NCBI RefSeq assembly: GCF_035969385.1
Contig: NZ_JAYKKJ010000005.1
Span: forward strand, 248,001-312,000
From: SELP01 sp035969385
GTDB lineage: Bacteria; Pseudomonadota; Alphaproteobacteria; Rhodobacterales; Rhodobacteraceae
Direction: 5' to 3'
DNA: 64,000 nt
Below the pieces are notes generated by a model that saw only the letters and a list, made by a program, of their open reading frames with translations, was not told where the DNA came from and searched no databases. The position numbers and the translations under genes are program-made. This document shows positions 9,583 to 17,656 of the stretch, in pieces (the first letter of the stretch is position 1; every line of letters begins with the position of its first letter).

Positions 9583-9885
9583 ATGTCCAAGACTTCCAAG
9601 ACGATCGTCGTCGCATCCGCCGTTGCCACCGCAATGACCGCGCTGGCCCATACCGCCGCCGCGCAGGAAAATGAAAAGTGCTATGGCGTGTCGCTGGCCG
9701 GTGAGAACGACTGTGCCGCCGGACCGGGCACCACCTGCGCCGGCACCTCGACCGTGGACTATCAGGGCAACGCCTGGACGCTGGTTCCGGCCGGCACCTG
9801 CGGCGATATCGAACTGCCCGCCATGGCCGATGGCACCGCACGCATGGGCAGCCTTGAGGCACTGGAGCGCGACCTCCCGGCATAA
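9583..9885 (+). CDS. bufA: Bufferin-type precursor peptide (DUF2282)
   Basis: A 100-residue secreted protein: Lys-rich N-terminus, hydrophobic segment and AHTAAAQ cleavage region (about residues 1-26), then a short mature domain with exactly four Cys in the contexts KCYG, NDCA, TTCA and GTCG. This is the DUF2282 pattern. DUF2282 proteins paired with DUF692 and DUF2063 are precursors of bufferins, RiPPs in which core Cys are modified (thiooxazole formation) and which help cells tolerate copper in the periplasm. The ATG at 9583 is preferred over 9577 because AGGGA is then 6 bases upstream instead of touching the start. It is the first gene of bufABC-doxX. Confidence 0.88.
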   Translation: MSKTSKTIVVASAVATAMTALAHTAAAQENEKCYGVSLAGENDCAAGPGTTCAGTSTVDYQGNAWTLVPAGTCGDIELPAMADGTARMGSLEALERDLPA

Positions 9886-9895
9886 GGCGACCATC

Positions 9896-9924
9896 GGGCG
9901 GCCCGTCCCAATCCCGGGCCGCCC
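9896..9924 (+). terminator. Intra-operon stem-loop after the bufferin precursor gene
   Basis: GGGCGGCCCG and CGGGCCGCCC form a perfect 10-bp stem with a 9-base loop, 10 bp after the bufA stop and 26 bp before bufB. The tail is ACCTTTCA, with only a three-T stretch, so partial read-through or mRNA stabilisation is more likely than full termination. This would give much more precursor than enzyme. Confidence 0.7.
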
Positions 9925-9950
9925 ACCTTTCACCCAAAAGGCCCTGATCC

Positions 9951-10805
9951 ATGTTTGACGCAACTCCCCCCTCTGCCCTGCCGCCCCTGCCCGGTGTCGG
10001 CTACAAGCCCCAGCACTACAGCGCGATCCTTGCGGACCCCGCGCCGGTTGGCTGGTTCGAGGTCCATGCGGAAAACTACATGGGCGACGGTGGCCGCCCG
10101 TTGGCGCAATTGAGGGCTCTGGCGGACCGGTTTCCAATCTCCGTGCATGGCGTCGGCCTGTCGATCGGCGGCGAGGGCCGCCTTGATCCCGACCATCTGT
10201 CGCGGTTGAAACACCTCTGCGATTGGCTGCAGCCTGCGTCTTTTTCCGAACATCTGGCGTGGTCCACCCACGACAGCCAGTTCTTCAACGATCTTCTCCC
10301 CCTGCCCTACACGCCCGCAACGCTGACCCGTGTCTGCGACCACATCGACGAGGTGCAAGAGGTGCTGGGGCGTCGGATGTTGCTGGAAAACCCCTCTTCC
10401 TACCTTGCCTTCGCCGAAAGCGAGATGGCAGAGCCAGAGTTCCTGCGTGCGGTCAGTGACCGCACCGGGTGTGAGCTGCTTCTGGACGTGAACAACGTCT
10501 TTATCTCGGCCACGAACCTTGGCTATGACCCCCGCGCCTATATCGACGCCTTCCCGCTGGACCGCGTCGGCGAAATGCATCTGGCGGGTCATGACGAGGA
10601 TGAGGACGACAGCGGCGCGGTCCTGCTGATCGACAGCCACGGGCGCGAGATGGCAGAGCCGGTCTGGGCGCTTCTGGACTACACGCTGGCCCGGTCGGGG
10701 CCGAAACCCCTGCTGATCGAATGGGACAACGATGTGCCCAATTGGCCCGTTCTGGCGGACGAAGCCCGTCGTGCGGCGGCCGCGCTGGAAAGGATCCCGG
10801 CATGA
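9951..10805 (+). CDS. bufB: DUF692 multinuclear non-haem iron oxidative enzyme (MNIO), MbnB/BufB-like
   Basis: A 284-residue TIM-barrel enzyme of the DUF692/MNIO family, which modifies Cys of partner peptides using a di/tri-iron centre. Family metal-ligand and active-site segments are all present: EVHAENYM, SVHGVGLS, SEHLAW, LENPSSY, LDVNNVF, HLAGHDED, DSHGR and IEWDNDVP. The ATG at 9951 follows AAAGG. The TGA overlaps the next start by 4 bp (ATGA), so enzyme and partner are translationally coupled. Confidence 0.92.
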   Translation: MFDATPPSALPPLPGVGYKPQHYSAILADPAPVGWFEVHAENYMGDGGRPLAQLRALADRFPISVHGVGLSIGGEGRLDPDHLSRLKHLCDWLQPASFSEHLAWSTHDSQFFNDLLPLPYTPATLTRVCDHIDEVQEVLGRRMLLENPSSYLAFAESEMAEPEFLRAVSDRTGCELLLDVNNVFISATNLGYDPRAYIDAFPLDRVGEMHLAGHDEDEDDSGAVLLIDSHGREMAEPVWALLDYTLARSGPKPLLIEWDNDVPNWPVLADEARRAAAALERIPA

Positions 10806-11542
10806 CCGAAGTGTCCCAATCCCATTTCCGCGCTGCCATGCTGGACGCGGCCCAACCGGTCCCCGAGGGCCTGCGCGACAAGGCAGGCGCACCCGCAGGC
10901 AAGCGGTTCAACGTCTACCGCAACAATGTGGCCGTCGGTCTGACCGAGGCGCTGGAGGCGGCCTTTCCGGTCATCCGAAAGCTGGTTGGCGATGCGTTCT
11001 TCAAGGCGCTGGCCGGGGTCTACCTGCGCAATCATCCGCCCGCCTCGCCCCTGATGATGCACTACGGGGCCGAGATGCCGGGCTTTCTGAAAGGGTTCGA
11101 ACCGGCCCGCGCCCTACCCTATCTGCCCGATGTGGCCCGGCTGGAGATCGCGATCCGGCAATCCTATCACGCCGCAGACGCAGCGCCGGTCACGGTCGAG
11201 GATCTGGGCGCCCTGCCGCCCGAGGCCTTTGCCTGCGCCCGGTTCACCTTCGCCCCTGCCGTGCGGCTGGTGTCATCCCGGTTTCCGATCCACGGTATCT
11301 GGGTTGCCAACATGCAGCCCGGCGCGCCGAAACCCGGCAAAGGGGCCGAAGACGTACTGATTACCCGGCCCCAGTTCGATCCGCGCCCGCATCTTCTGTC
11401 CCGTCCCGCCGCGATCTTCACCGCCCGCATGATGGAAGGGCAGACCCTGACCGCCGCAATGGCCGCGGCGGGCGAGGGGCTGGACCTTGGCGAAACCCTT
11501 GCGCGCCTCTTCACCGAAGGCGCGATAACCCGAATTTCCTGA
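10802..11542 (+). CDS. bufC: DUF2063 family bufferin maturation partner
   Basis: The 246-residue protein begins SHFRAAMLDA and has RFNVYRNNVAVGLTEALEAAFP, the conserved N-terminal part of DUF2063 (a putative DNA/peptide-binding helical domain). In MNIO systems the equivalent protein delivers or positions the precursor for the DUF692 enzyme. The start at 10802 is set by the 4-bp overlap with bufB. Downstream doxX begins 26 bp later after CGGAGG. No catalytic motif is visible, as expected for a recognition partner. Confidence 0.88.
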   Translation: MTEVSQSHFRAAMLDAAQPVPEGLRDKAGAPAGKRFNVYRNNVAVGLTEALEAAFPVIRKLVGDAFFKALAGVYLRNHPPASPLMMHYGAEMPGFLKGFEPARALPYLPDVARLEIAIRQSYHAADAAPVTVEDLGALPPEAFACARFTFAPAVRLVSSRFPIHGIWVANMQPGAPKPGKGAEDVLITRPQFDPRPHLLSRPAAIFTARMMEGQTLTAAMAAAGEGLDLGETLARLFTEGAITRIS

Positions 11543-11568
11543 CCCCGTTTTCTGATCCGGAGGCCCCG

Positions 11569-12141
11569 ATGATCCTGTCCACATATGACCGCTTCGCCAC
11601 CACACTCGACCGGGTCGCACCGAACTTCTTGCCGCTTCTGGCACGGTTGACCTTCGCCGGTGTCCTGATGGCCTATTTCTGGAAATCCGCGCTGACCAAG
11701 GTCGGCGACGGGATTTTCGGCATCTTCACCCCCTCACTGGGGGCCTACGCGCAGATCTTCCCCAAGGCGATGGAGGCCGTCGGCTATGACGCCAGCCAGT
11801 TGGGGCTGTTTCACTGGGCTGTTGTTGTCGCCGGAACGCTGGCCGAATTCATCCTGCCCCTGCTGATCGTGCTGGGGCTGTTCACCCGGCTGGCGGCGCT
11901 GGGGATGATCGGGTTCATCGCGGTACAAAGCCTGACCGACCTGTTTGGCCACGGCGGGATTGCCCATGACGGCACGCTGGGCGCGTGGTTCGACGGGGCA
12001 CCGGATGCCCTGATCCTCGACCAGCGCGGGTTCTGGGTTCTGGGCTTGCTGGTTCTGGTCGGGCTGGGCGGCGGATGGCTCTCCGCCGACCGGTTGCTCA
12101 GAAATGGGCTTTCGGCTCGTCCGGTTTCCCAGCCGCAATAG
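11569..12141 (+). CDS. DoxX-family membrane protein of the bufferin operon
   Basis: A 190-residue inner-membrane protein with four or five hydrophobic segments and the DoxX pattern (RLTFAGVLMAYFWKSALTK, FHWAVVVAGTLAEF). DoxX-type proteins commonly end DUF2282-DUF692-DUF2063 operons; a redox or quinone-linked role has been suggested but is not established. The start at 11569 has CGGAGG upstream. The 3' end overlaps the convergent membrane-protein gene by 44 bp. Confidence 0.85.
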   Translation: MILSTYDRFATTLDRVAPNFLPLLARLTFAGVLMAYFWKSALTKVGDGIFGIFTPSLGAYAQIFPKAMEAVGYDASQLGLFHWAVVVAGTLAEFILPLLIVLGLFTRLAALGMIGFIAVQSLTDLFGHGGIAHDGTLGAWFDGAPDALILDQRGFWVLGLLVLVGLGGGWLSADRLLRNGLSARPVSQPQ

Positions 12142-12466
12142 CAAGGATACCGCCCAGCGCGACAAAGCCGATCGGGAACATGGTCCACACGTTGAACCCG
12201 AAGGCGGCATAGAACAGGCCCGCGGCCACGATCATCAGCCCGCCACCCCAAAGCGCCCGGATCTTGGCCATGGCCCCACCGGCGATGGCCAGAAGCGGCG
12301 CAAAGAAGCTGGCGAAGCGGATAAAGCCGGGGTTGTCGAGGAACCCGAATGCCTCGCCCACTTCCTGATAATTGTCAGTCAGTTCGGCATAGCCATAGCT
12401 GAACAGTCCGACGATCATGCCGATCAATCCACCGATCAGGCCAAGAACAAGGGCTGCGTTGCGCAT
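12098..12466 (-). CDS. Small integral membrane protein, unknown function
   Basis: The 122-residue protein has four predicted membrane segments (residues about 4-25, 50-70, 72-92 and 93-113) and a charged C-terminus ending KPDEPKAHF. No enzymatic motif was recognised. The ATG at 12466 has AAGGA 7 bases upstream; the longer frame to 12568 runs into the neighbouring gene. It overlaps doxX tail-to-tail. Confidence 0.7.
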   Translation of the reverse strand: MRNAALVLGLIGGLIGMIVGLFSYGYAELTDNYQEVGEAFGFLDNPGFIRFASFFAPLLAIAGGAMAKIRALWGGGLMIVAAGLFYAAFGFNVWTMFPIGFVALGGILAIAAGKPDEPKAHF

Positions 12467-12519
12467 CGGGTCGTCCTTTTTCGAATGTCTTTCGAGGTCA
12501 GATAAGAGTTTGCGGCGGA

Positions 12520-12846
12520 TTATCCAAGGAGTGCCTGCTGAATGGCCGGGGTCCAGCCGACCGTCCACCCCGCATCGGAACGGATCGCGGGGCGTTTCAA
12601 CAAGGTCGGATGCTCCGCCAAAAGCGATGCCAAGGGCCTGCCACGGCCCTCCTCAGACAGGCCCCGCCAAGTGGTCGAGGCCCGGTTGACCGCCTTGTCC
12701 CCGACCGCGCCCATAATTTCGGCAATCAGGTTTTCGGGCAGGCCGTCATCGCGCACGTCGCGATAATTCACGTCAATTCCCTTTTCCGCCAAGGCCTTGC
12801 GGGCCTTGCGGCAGGTGTCGCAGGTTTTCAGTCCGATCATCAACAT
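12520..12846 (-). CDS. ArsC/Spx-family thioredoxin-fold protein
   Basis: The 108-residue protein has the ArsC/Spx fold: N-terminal beta strand then KTCDTCRKARKAL, a CxxC redox motif, and the late RPAIRSDAGWTVGW segment corresponding to the family's KRP loop. Closest in pattern to the YffB subgroup, whose function is uncertain; classical arsenate reduction is not implied. It ends 53 bp before the small membrane-protein gene, same strand. Confidence 0.8.
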   Translation of the reverse strand: MLMIGLKTCDTCRKARKALAEKGIDVNYRDVRDDGLPENLIAEIMGAVGDKAVNRASTTWRGLSEEGRGRPLASLLAEHPTLLKRPAIRSDAGWTVGWTPAIQQALLG

Positions 12847-13010
12847 GGGGGAACAATTGCCAGCGCGCGCCCGAGTTGCAAGTTGTCATTTGCCTTTTTC
12901 GGAATCGTGTTAGGCTTTCGACACGAGAGACTTGAAGACCACCTGCCACAGGGGGACCAAGATACCTCTCCCCCTGCCCCGCTCGGGGCGCTACTGACAG
13001 GAGGCCTGCC

Positions 13011-13220
13011 ATGCCCAATGGCACTGTGAAATGGTTCAACACGACCAAGGGTTACGGGTTTATTGCCCCCGATGACGGCGGCAAGGATATCTTTGTCCAC
13101 ATCAGCCAGGTTGAACGATCCGGCCTGACCGGGCTGGCAGACAATGAAAAAGTGGAATTCGAACTGATCGAGGGCCGGGATGGTCGCCAGATGGCGGCCG
13201 AAATCAAGAAGTCCGGCTAG
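13011..13220 (+). CDS. cspA: Cold-shock-domain protein (CspA family)
   Basis: A 69-residue OB-fold single-stranded nucleic-acid chaperone. The RNP1 motif KGYGFIAP and RNP2 motif DIFVHIS are intact, starting NGTVKWFN. CAGGAGG is 7 bases before the ATG. A 160-bp leader precedes it, containing GGGGGACC/CTCTCCCCCT complementary blocks that could fold. A strong terminator follows at once, so it is monocistronic. Confidence 0.95.
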   Translation: MPNGTVKWFNTTKGYGFIAPDDGGKDIFVHISQVERSGLTGLADNEKVEFELIEGRDGRQMAAEIKKSG

Positions 13221-13233
13221 GCCGAGATGCGTT

Positions 13234-13274
13234 CGGGGCGCCACCCGTAGTGCTGGGTGGCGCCCCGTTTTTTT
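13234..13274 (+). terminator. Strong rho-independent terminator of the cold-shock gene
   Basis: A perfect 13-bp stem (13234-13246 with 13255-13267) with an 8-base loop is followed by seven T. There is no matching A-run on the other side, so it serves the + strand only, although it abuts the convergent ABC gene. Confidence 0.95.
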
Positions 13275-13278
13275 GCGA

Positions 13279-14073
13279 CTATGCCGGGGGTTCCTTGGCC
13301 CCGGTCATGAAGGCCACCGCGTCGGACATGGTGTAATCCTTCGGGTCGATCACACAAAGACGCTTGCCCAGCCGATGCACGTGGATTCGGTCTGCGACCT
13401 CGAACACATGCGGCATGTTGTGGCTGATCAGGATGATCGGAATGCCCCGCGACCGCACATCAAGGATCAGTTCCAGCACGCGCCGGGATTCCTTGACGCC
13501 CAGGGCTGCCGTCGGCTCGTCAAGGATGATCACCTTGGACCCGAAGGCCGCGGCCCGGGCCACGGCGACCCCTTGGCGTTGGCCGCCCGAAAGGGTTTCG
13601 ACCGCCTGATTGATGTTCTGGATCGTCATCAGGCCCAGCTCGGTCAGCTTGTCGCGGGCGATCTGTTCCATTTTGGGGCGGTCCAACTGGCGCAGAACCG
13701 ACCCACGGAAACCCGGCTTGCGCAACTCGCGGCCCATGAACATGTTGTCGGCGATCGACAGGGCGGGCGACATCGCAAGGGTCTGGTAGACCGTTTCGAT
13801 GCCTTCCTTGCGGGCGTCGGTCGGCGAATGGAAATGCACCTTGCGGCCTTCCAGTTCGATCTCGCCCTCGTCCGGGACGACCGCCCCGGAGATTGCCTTG
13901 ATCAGGGTGGATTTCCCGGCGCCGTTGTCGCCGATCACCGCGAGGATTTCGCCCGGGTAAAGGTCGAAGTCGCAGTTATCTAACGCGGTCACCTTGCCAT
14001 AACGCTTGACCAGTCCGCGGCCCTTCAGGATGGGCTGCATCGCGGTTTGGGATGCTTGTGCTGCCTGTGTCAT
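13279..14073 (-). CDS. frcA: Sugar ABC transporter ATPase, FrcA-like
   Basis: A 264-residue cytoplasmic ATPase with Walker A GDNGAGKST, Q-loop, signature LSGGQRQ, Walker B VIILDEPTAALG and H-loop LISHNMPHV. A single nucleotide-binding domain (rather than the tandem RbsA type) is typical of rhizobial and rhodobacteral FrcA fructose-type systems. The ATG at 14073 overlaps the permease stop in ATGA and has AAAGG 7 bases upstream, so it beats the ATG at 14094. Confidence 0.9.
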   Translation of the reverse strand: MTQAAQASQTAMQPILKGRGLVKRYGKVTALDNCDFDLYPGEILAVIGDNGAGKSTLIKAISGAVVPDEGEIELEGRKVHFHSPTDARKEGIETVYQTLAMSPALSIADNMFMGRELRKPGFRGSVLRQLDRPKMEQIARDKLTELGLMTIQNINQAVETLSGGQRQGVAVARAAAFGSKVIILDEPTAALGVKESRRVLELILDVRSRGIPIILISHNMPHVFEVADRIHVHRLGKRLCVIDPKDYTMSDAVAFMTGAKEPPA

Positions 14074-15137
14074 GCCGAAACCTTTCTGATCCATTGGTCA
14101 ACCGCCACGGCGCCGATGATCAACGCGCCGATAAGAAGGAAGGTCCACTGCGCGTCGGCCCCGGCCAGGCGCAGACCCAGCGTGAAGACGCCCACGATCA
14201 GGGCCCCGAACAGCGCGCCAAGGATCGACCCACGGCCACCGAAGAGCGAGATGCCCCCGATCACCACGGCGGTGATGCTTTCGATATTGGCAAGCTGGCC
14301 AGAAGTCGGCGACACCGACCCGATCCGCCCGATCAGGGCCCAGCCCGCAAAGGCACAGATCAGGCCGGACAGAACATAGACGGAAATCAGGACCGACTTC
14401 ACATTCACACCGGACAGCTGCGCCGCGTCGGGGTCATCCCCAACCGCATAGACATGCCGCCCCCAAGCCGTGTGTTTCAGCACGTAGGCCAGAAGGAGCA
14501 TCAGGAGCACCATGAAGATGACGCCGACAGTGAACACCGCGCCGCCCACGTTGAATTTCATAGCGAACAACTGTAACAGGGGCGCGTTCGCTTCGATCTC
14601 CTGCGCGCGGATGGTTTCGTTGGCGGAGTAGAGGAAGTTCGTGGCCAGAACGATCTGCCACATGCCCAGCGTCACGATGAAGGGTGGCAGTTTCATCACG
14701 GCGACAAGCCAGCCGTTGACGAAACCGCACAGCATGCCGGTCACCAGCCCCAGCACGATCGAGATTTCCACCGGAATCCCGTAGCGGAAGGTGAACTGTC
14801 CCATCACGACCGACGACAGGACCATGATCGCGCCGACCGACAGGTCAATGCCCGCGGTCAGGATCACAAGGCTTTGCGCCGCGGCCACGATGCCCACAAT
14901 CTGTACCTGTTGCAGGATCAGCGTCAGGGCGAAGGGCGAAAAGAACTTGGACCCGAGAAGCAGGCCGAACACGACGATGGACGCCAGCAGCACGAACAGC
15001 GGGACAAGCGCGGGGTTCACATGAAGGGCATGCTGCAACCGTGCGAGCGCCCCTTTCTTCTGGCTGGTGAATTCAGCGACCGCTTCGGATCGGCTTGTTT
15101 TCACCACGGATTCGAAATCGTCGGCATTGCCAGACAT
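14070..15137 (-). CDS. frcC: Sugar ABC transporter permease, FrcC-like
   Basis: A 355-residue permease of the BPD_transp_2 (RbsC-like) family with about 10 membrane segments. The AGIDLSVGAIMVLSSVV segment and the late ISLFGGRGSILGALFGA segment are the family's conserved regions. The first 45 residues are cytoplasmic and charged. It overlaps frcA by 4 bp. A 114-bp gap with a stable hairpin separates it from frcB. Confidence 0.92.
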   Translation of the reverse strand: MSGNADDFESVVKTSRSEAVAEFTSQKKGALARLQHALHVNPALVPLFVLLASIVVFGLLLGSKFFSPFALTLILQQVQIVGIVAAAQSLVILTAGIDLSVGAIMVLSSVVMGQFTFRYGIPVEISIVLGLVTGMLCGFVNGWLVAVMKLPPFIVTLGMWQIVLATNFLYSANETIRAQEIEANAPLLQLFAMKFNVGGAVFTVGVIFMVLLMLLLAYVLKHTAWGRHVYAVGDDPDAAQLSGVNVKSVLISVYVLSGLICAFAGWALIGRIGSVSPTSGQLANIESITAVVIGGISLFGGRGSILGALFGALIVGVFTLGLRLAGADAQWTFLLIGALIIGAVAVDQWIRKVSA

Positions 15138-15195
15138 TTTGGCGGCCTCCTCTGCATCGGGTGGGTATTGGGGAGAGTGTAGAGCATTTCTTAGA

Positions 15196-15222
15196 ACAAG
15201 GGCGGGAAAAACCCGCCCTTGT
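15196..15222 (-). terminator. Intercistronic hairpin between frcB and frcC
   Basis: A perfect 11-bp stem (ACAAGGGCGGG with CCCGCCCTTGT) has an AAAAA loop. On the transcribed minus strand it lacks a U-tract, so it probably protects the frcB mRNA end and sets a high binding-protein to permease ratio, as in other binding-protein operons. Confidence 0.75.
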
Positions 15223-15251
15223 CCGTAGTCAACTGATGGACGGTCCGGGTC

Positions 15252-16265
15252 TTAGCCCCAGCAGAGGTCCATGCCTTCGGCAACCGAAATGCTGTCGACG
15301 CCTTCGGCGGGCTTGTCGGTCACCAGTGCCACACCGGTGTCGAAGAAGTCCTTGCCGGGGGTGTTTTCCGGCAGGCTGCCGTCAGCGGCATAGGCGGCAA
15401 TGGCTTCGATCCCGAGAGCCGCCATGCGCAGCGGGTACTGCTGCGAAGTCGCACCGATCACGCCATCGGCGATGTTCTGGACGCCAGGGCAGCCACCATC
15501 GACAGAGACGATCAGAACGTCGTTTTCGCGGCCAATCGCCTTGAGCGCTTCATAAGCCCCGGCAGCGGCGGGTTCGTTGATAGTGTAGACCACGTTGATC
15601 ATCGGGTCGACGGCCAGAAGGTTTTCCATCGCCTTGCGGCCACCTTCTTCGTTCCCGGCGGTCACGTCATGGCCGACGATGCGCGGATCGGTTTCGTCGC
15701 CCCACTTGTTCGGGTCGCCCAGTTCAATGCCAAAGCCCTGCAGGAAGCCCTGGTCACGCAGCACGCCGACGGTCGGCTGGCTGACGGCGAGGTCAAGCAT
15801 GGCGATCTTGGCGTTGGCGGCTTCGTCGCCAAGGGTGGCAGCGGCCCACTGACCGATCAGTTCACCGGCAAGGAAGTTGTCGGTGGCAAAGGTCGAATCC
15901 GCGGCGTCGATCGGGTCCAGCGGGGTGTCGAGGGCAATCACCAGAAGGCCGGCTTCACGGGCCTGGGTCACGGCGCTGACGATGGACGAGGTGTCGGACG
16001 CGGTCAGCAGGATACCCGACGCGCCATCGGCGATGCAGGTTTCAATCGCGGCGACCTGGGTCTCGTGGTCGCCGTCAACCTTGCCGGCGTAGGAGCGCAG
16101 GGTGATCCCGGCTTCGGCGGCGGCAGCTTCGGCGCCTTCACGCATCTTGACGAAGAACGGGTTGGTATCGGTCTTGGTGATCAGACAGGCGGATACGTCC
16201 TGCGCAGCGGCAGCACCGGCGGAAGTGACGACTGCAAGTGCAGTTCCGACGAGAAGTTTTTTCAT
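15252..16265 (-). CDS. frcB: Periplasmic sugar-binding protein, FrcB-like
   Basis: A 337-residue type I periplasmic binding protein. Signal peptide MKKLLVGTALAVVTSAGAAAAQ (about residues 1-21); mature part starts with SACLITKTDTNPFFVKM, the ribose/fructose-binding pattern. YTINEPAAAGAYEALKAIG and ALVTDKPAEGVDS match FrcB-type fructose/mannose/ribose binders. The ATG at 16265 follows GGGAGGAAACC; the longer frame is non-coding leader. First gene of frcBCA, divergent from the ROK regulator. Confidence 0.9.
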   Translation of the reverse strand: MKKLLVGTALAVVTSAGAAAAQDVSACLITKTDTNPFFVKMREGAEAAAAEAGITLRSYAGKVDGDHETQVAAIETCIADGASGILLTASDTSSIVSAVTQAREAGLLVIALDTPLDPIDAADSTFATDNFLAGELIGQWAAATLGDEAANAKIAMLDLAVSQPTVGVLRDQGFLQGFGIELGDPNKWGDETDPRIVGHDVTAGNEEGGRKAMENLLAVDPMINVVYTINEPAAAGAYEALKAIGRENDVLIVSVDGGCPGVQNIADGVIGATSQQYPLRMAALGIEAIAAYAADGSLPENTPGKDFFDTGVALVTDKPAEGVDSISVAEGMDLCWG

Positions 16266-16370
16266 GGTTTCCTCCCAGAGAAAGTCAAAAAGTCGGGGCC
16301 TCCACCCCGGCAAATCACGGCCCGATGTTTCGACCGCTTGCCCCTAAGACAACGCGATTCGACGGCCCGT

Positions 16371-16388
16371 GTCAATTAATTAATTAAC
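16371..16388. promoter_or_regulatory. AT-rich palindrome, candidate operator of the ROK regulator
   Basis: GTCAATTAATTAATTAAC is an 18-bp palindrome with one mismatched pair, in an otherwise GC-rich divergent region 106 bp before frcB and 63 bp before the regulator start. ROK repressors commonly bind AT-rich palindromes. A possible promoter for the regulator follows (TTTCTT at 16389, TATAGA at 16412, spacing 17). Confidence 0.6.
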
Positions 16389-16450
16389 TTTCTTTATTAA
16401 TGGATTTCCCCTATAGAATAAGGGTGAGGAGGCCGATAGACTTGCGCGGC

Positions 16451-17623
16451 ATGGAGGACGGACTGGTAAGATCGATCAGCTCAGGGCTGAGCCAAAAGGG
16501 GGTGCGCGACCACAACGAGCGCCTCCTCCTGTCGTTGATTCAGCGTCACGGCGCCCTACCCGGAAGTGACCTTGCGCGGATTGCAAACCTGTCGCCGCCC
16601 ACCGTTTCTGCGATCCTGCGCAGGCTTGAAACCGACGGGCTTTTGGAACGTGGGGATCCGGTCCGTGGCAAGGTTGGCAAGCCCTCTATCCCGATGCGTC
16701 TTGCGGCCAATGGTGTCTATTCCTTCGGGCTGAAGATCGGGCGCAGGTCTGCCGAACTTGTCTTGATCGACTTTTGTGGGAACACGCGCCACCAACGCCA
16801 GCTGACCTATGCCGTTCCCCTGCCCGATGTGATTTTCGATTTTGTCGCGGCGGCTGTGTCCGAAATCAAGGGATCGCTGTCAGATGAGTCGATGGCCCGC
16901 ATCTGCGGGATCGGCGTGGCCGCCCCGTTTGGCCTTTGGAACTGGCCTGAAAGCACCGACAAATCGGACGAGGCGTTCCAATCGTGGAAAGACGTGGACC
17001 TGCGTGCCCGTGCCGCCGACATCACCGGGCTACCGGTGACCCTGATGAACGACGCAACCGCCGCCTGTCAGGCAGAGCACATGTTCGGGCGCGGCAAGGA
17101 ATTCCGCGACTACGCCTATTTCTTTATCGGGGCCTTCATCGGTGGCGGTGTTGTCCTGAACAACTCTGTCTTCGAAGGACCGCAAGGGAACGCGGGGGCA
17201 CTTGGATCACTGCGCACGGTCGGCCCCAACGGCGAAAGCATGCAGTTGGTCGACATGGCATCGATCCACCAGTTGGAACTGCGCCTGCGCGAGGTGGACC
17301 TTGACCCCCGCCAGTTGTGGACCGAACCGGATAGTTGGACCAACCTGTCGCGCTATGTCGACCCGTGGTTAGGCCAGACGGCGCAGGAACTGGCGAAAGC
17401 CGCGCTTTCGACCTGTTCGGTCATTGATTTCGAAGCGATCCTGATCGACGGGGCCTTCCCCGCCGCGATCCGTGAAGAACTGGTATCCCGCGTGCGCCGC
17501 TATATGGCCACGCAGGATACGCGCGGGTTGATTCCGCCCCGGATCGAAGCGGGCAGTATTGGCGCAAGGGCCCGGTCGGTCGGCGCAGCGAGCCAGCCCG
17601 TGGGCGCCCATTTCATGCTGTGA
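16451..17623 (+). CDS. ROK-family transcriptional regulator of the frc operon
   Basis: The 390-residue protein has an N-terminal winged helix (LPGSDLARIANLSPPTVSAILRRLE, read in parts) followed by a ROK sugar-kinase-like domain with GIGVAAPFG, LMNDATAAC and FIGAFIGGGVVLN. The zinc-binding CxCGxxGCxE cluster of many ROK proteins is absent, as the equivalent stretch reads GSLRTVGPNGESMQ. Start is uncertain: ATG 16451 fits family N-termini and lies after GAGGAGG, TTG 16442 is better spaced, and ATG 16400 lies upstream of the likely promoter. Divergent from frcB, so it probably represses frcBCA and itself. Confidence 0.85.
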   Translation: MEDGLVRSISSGLSQKGVRDHNERLLLSLIQRHGALPGSDLARIANLSPPTVSAILRRLETDGLLERGDPVRGKVGKPSIPMRLAANGVYSFGLKIGRRSAELVLIDFCGNTRHQRQLTYAVPLPDVIFDFVAAAVSEIKGSLSDESMARICGIGVAAPFGLWNWPESTDKSDEAFQSWKDVDLRARAADITGLPVTLMNDATAACQAEHMFGRGKEFRDYAYFFIGAFIGGGVVLNNSVFEGPQGNAGALGSLRTVGPNGESMQLVDMASIHQLELRLREVDLDPRQLWTEPDSWTNLSRYVDPWLGQTAQELAKAALSTCSVIDFEAILIDGAFPAAIREELVSRVRRYMATQDTRGLIPPRIEAGSIGARARSVGAASQPVGAHFML

Positions 17624-17656
17624 AGGCGCCGGAGGGTTCGATCCAGCGCCCATGCA

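Noticed and set aside
13234..13274. Shared bidirectional terminator for the cold-shock gene and frcA.
   Set aside because: The T-run exists only on the + strand side; the opposite side lacks a matching A-run.
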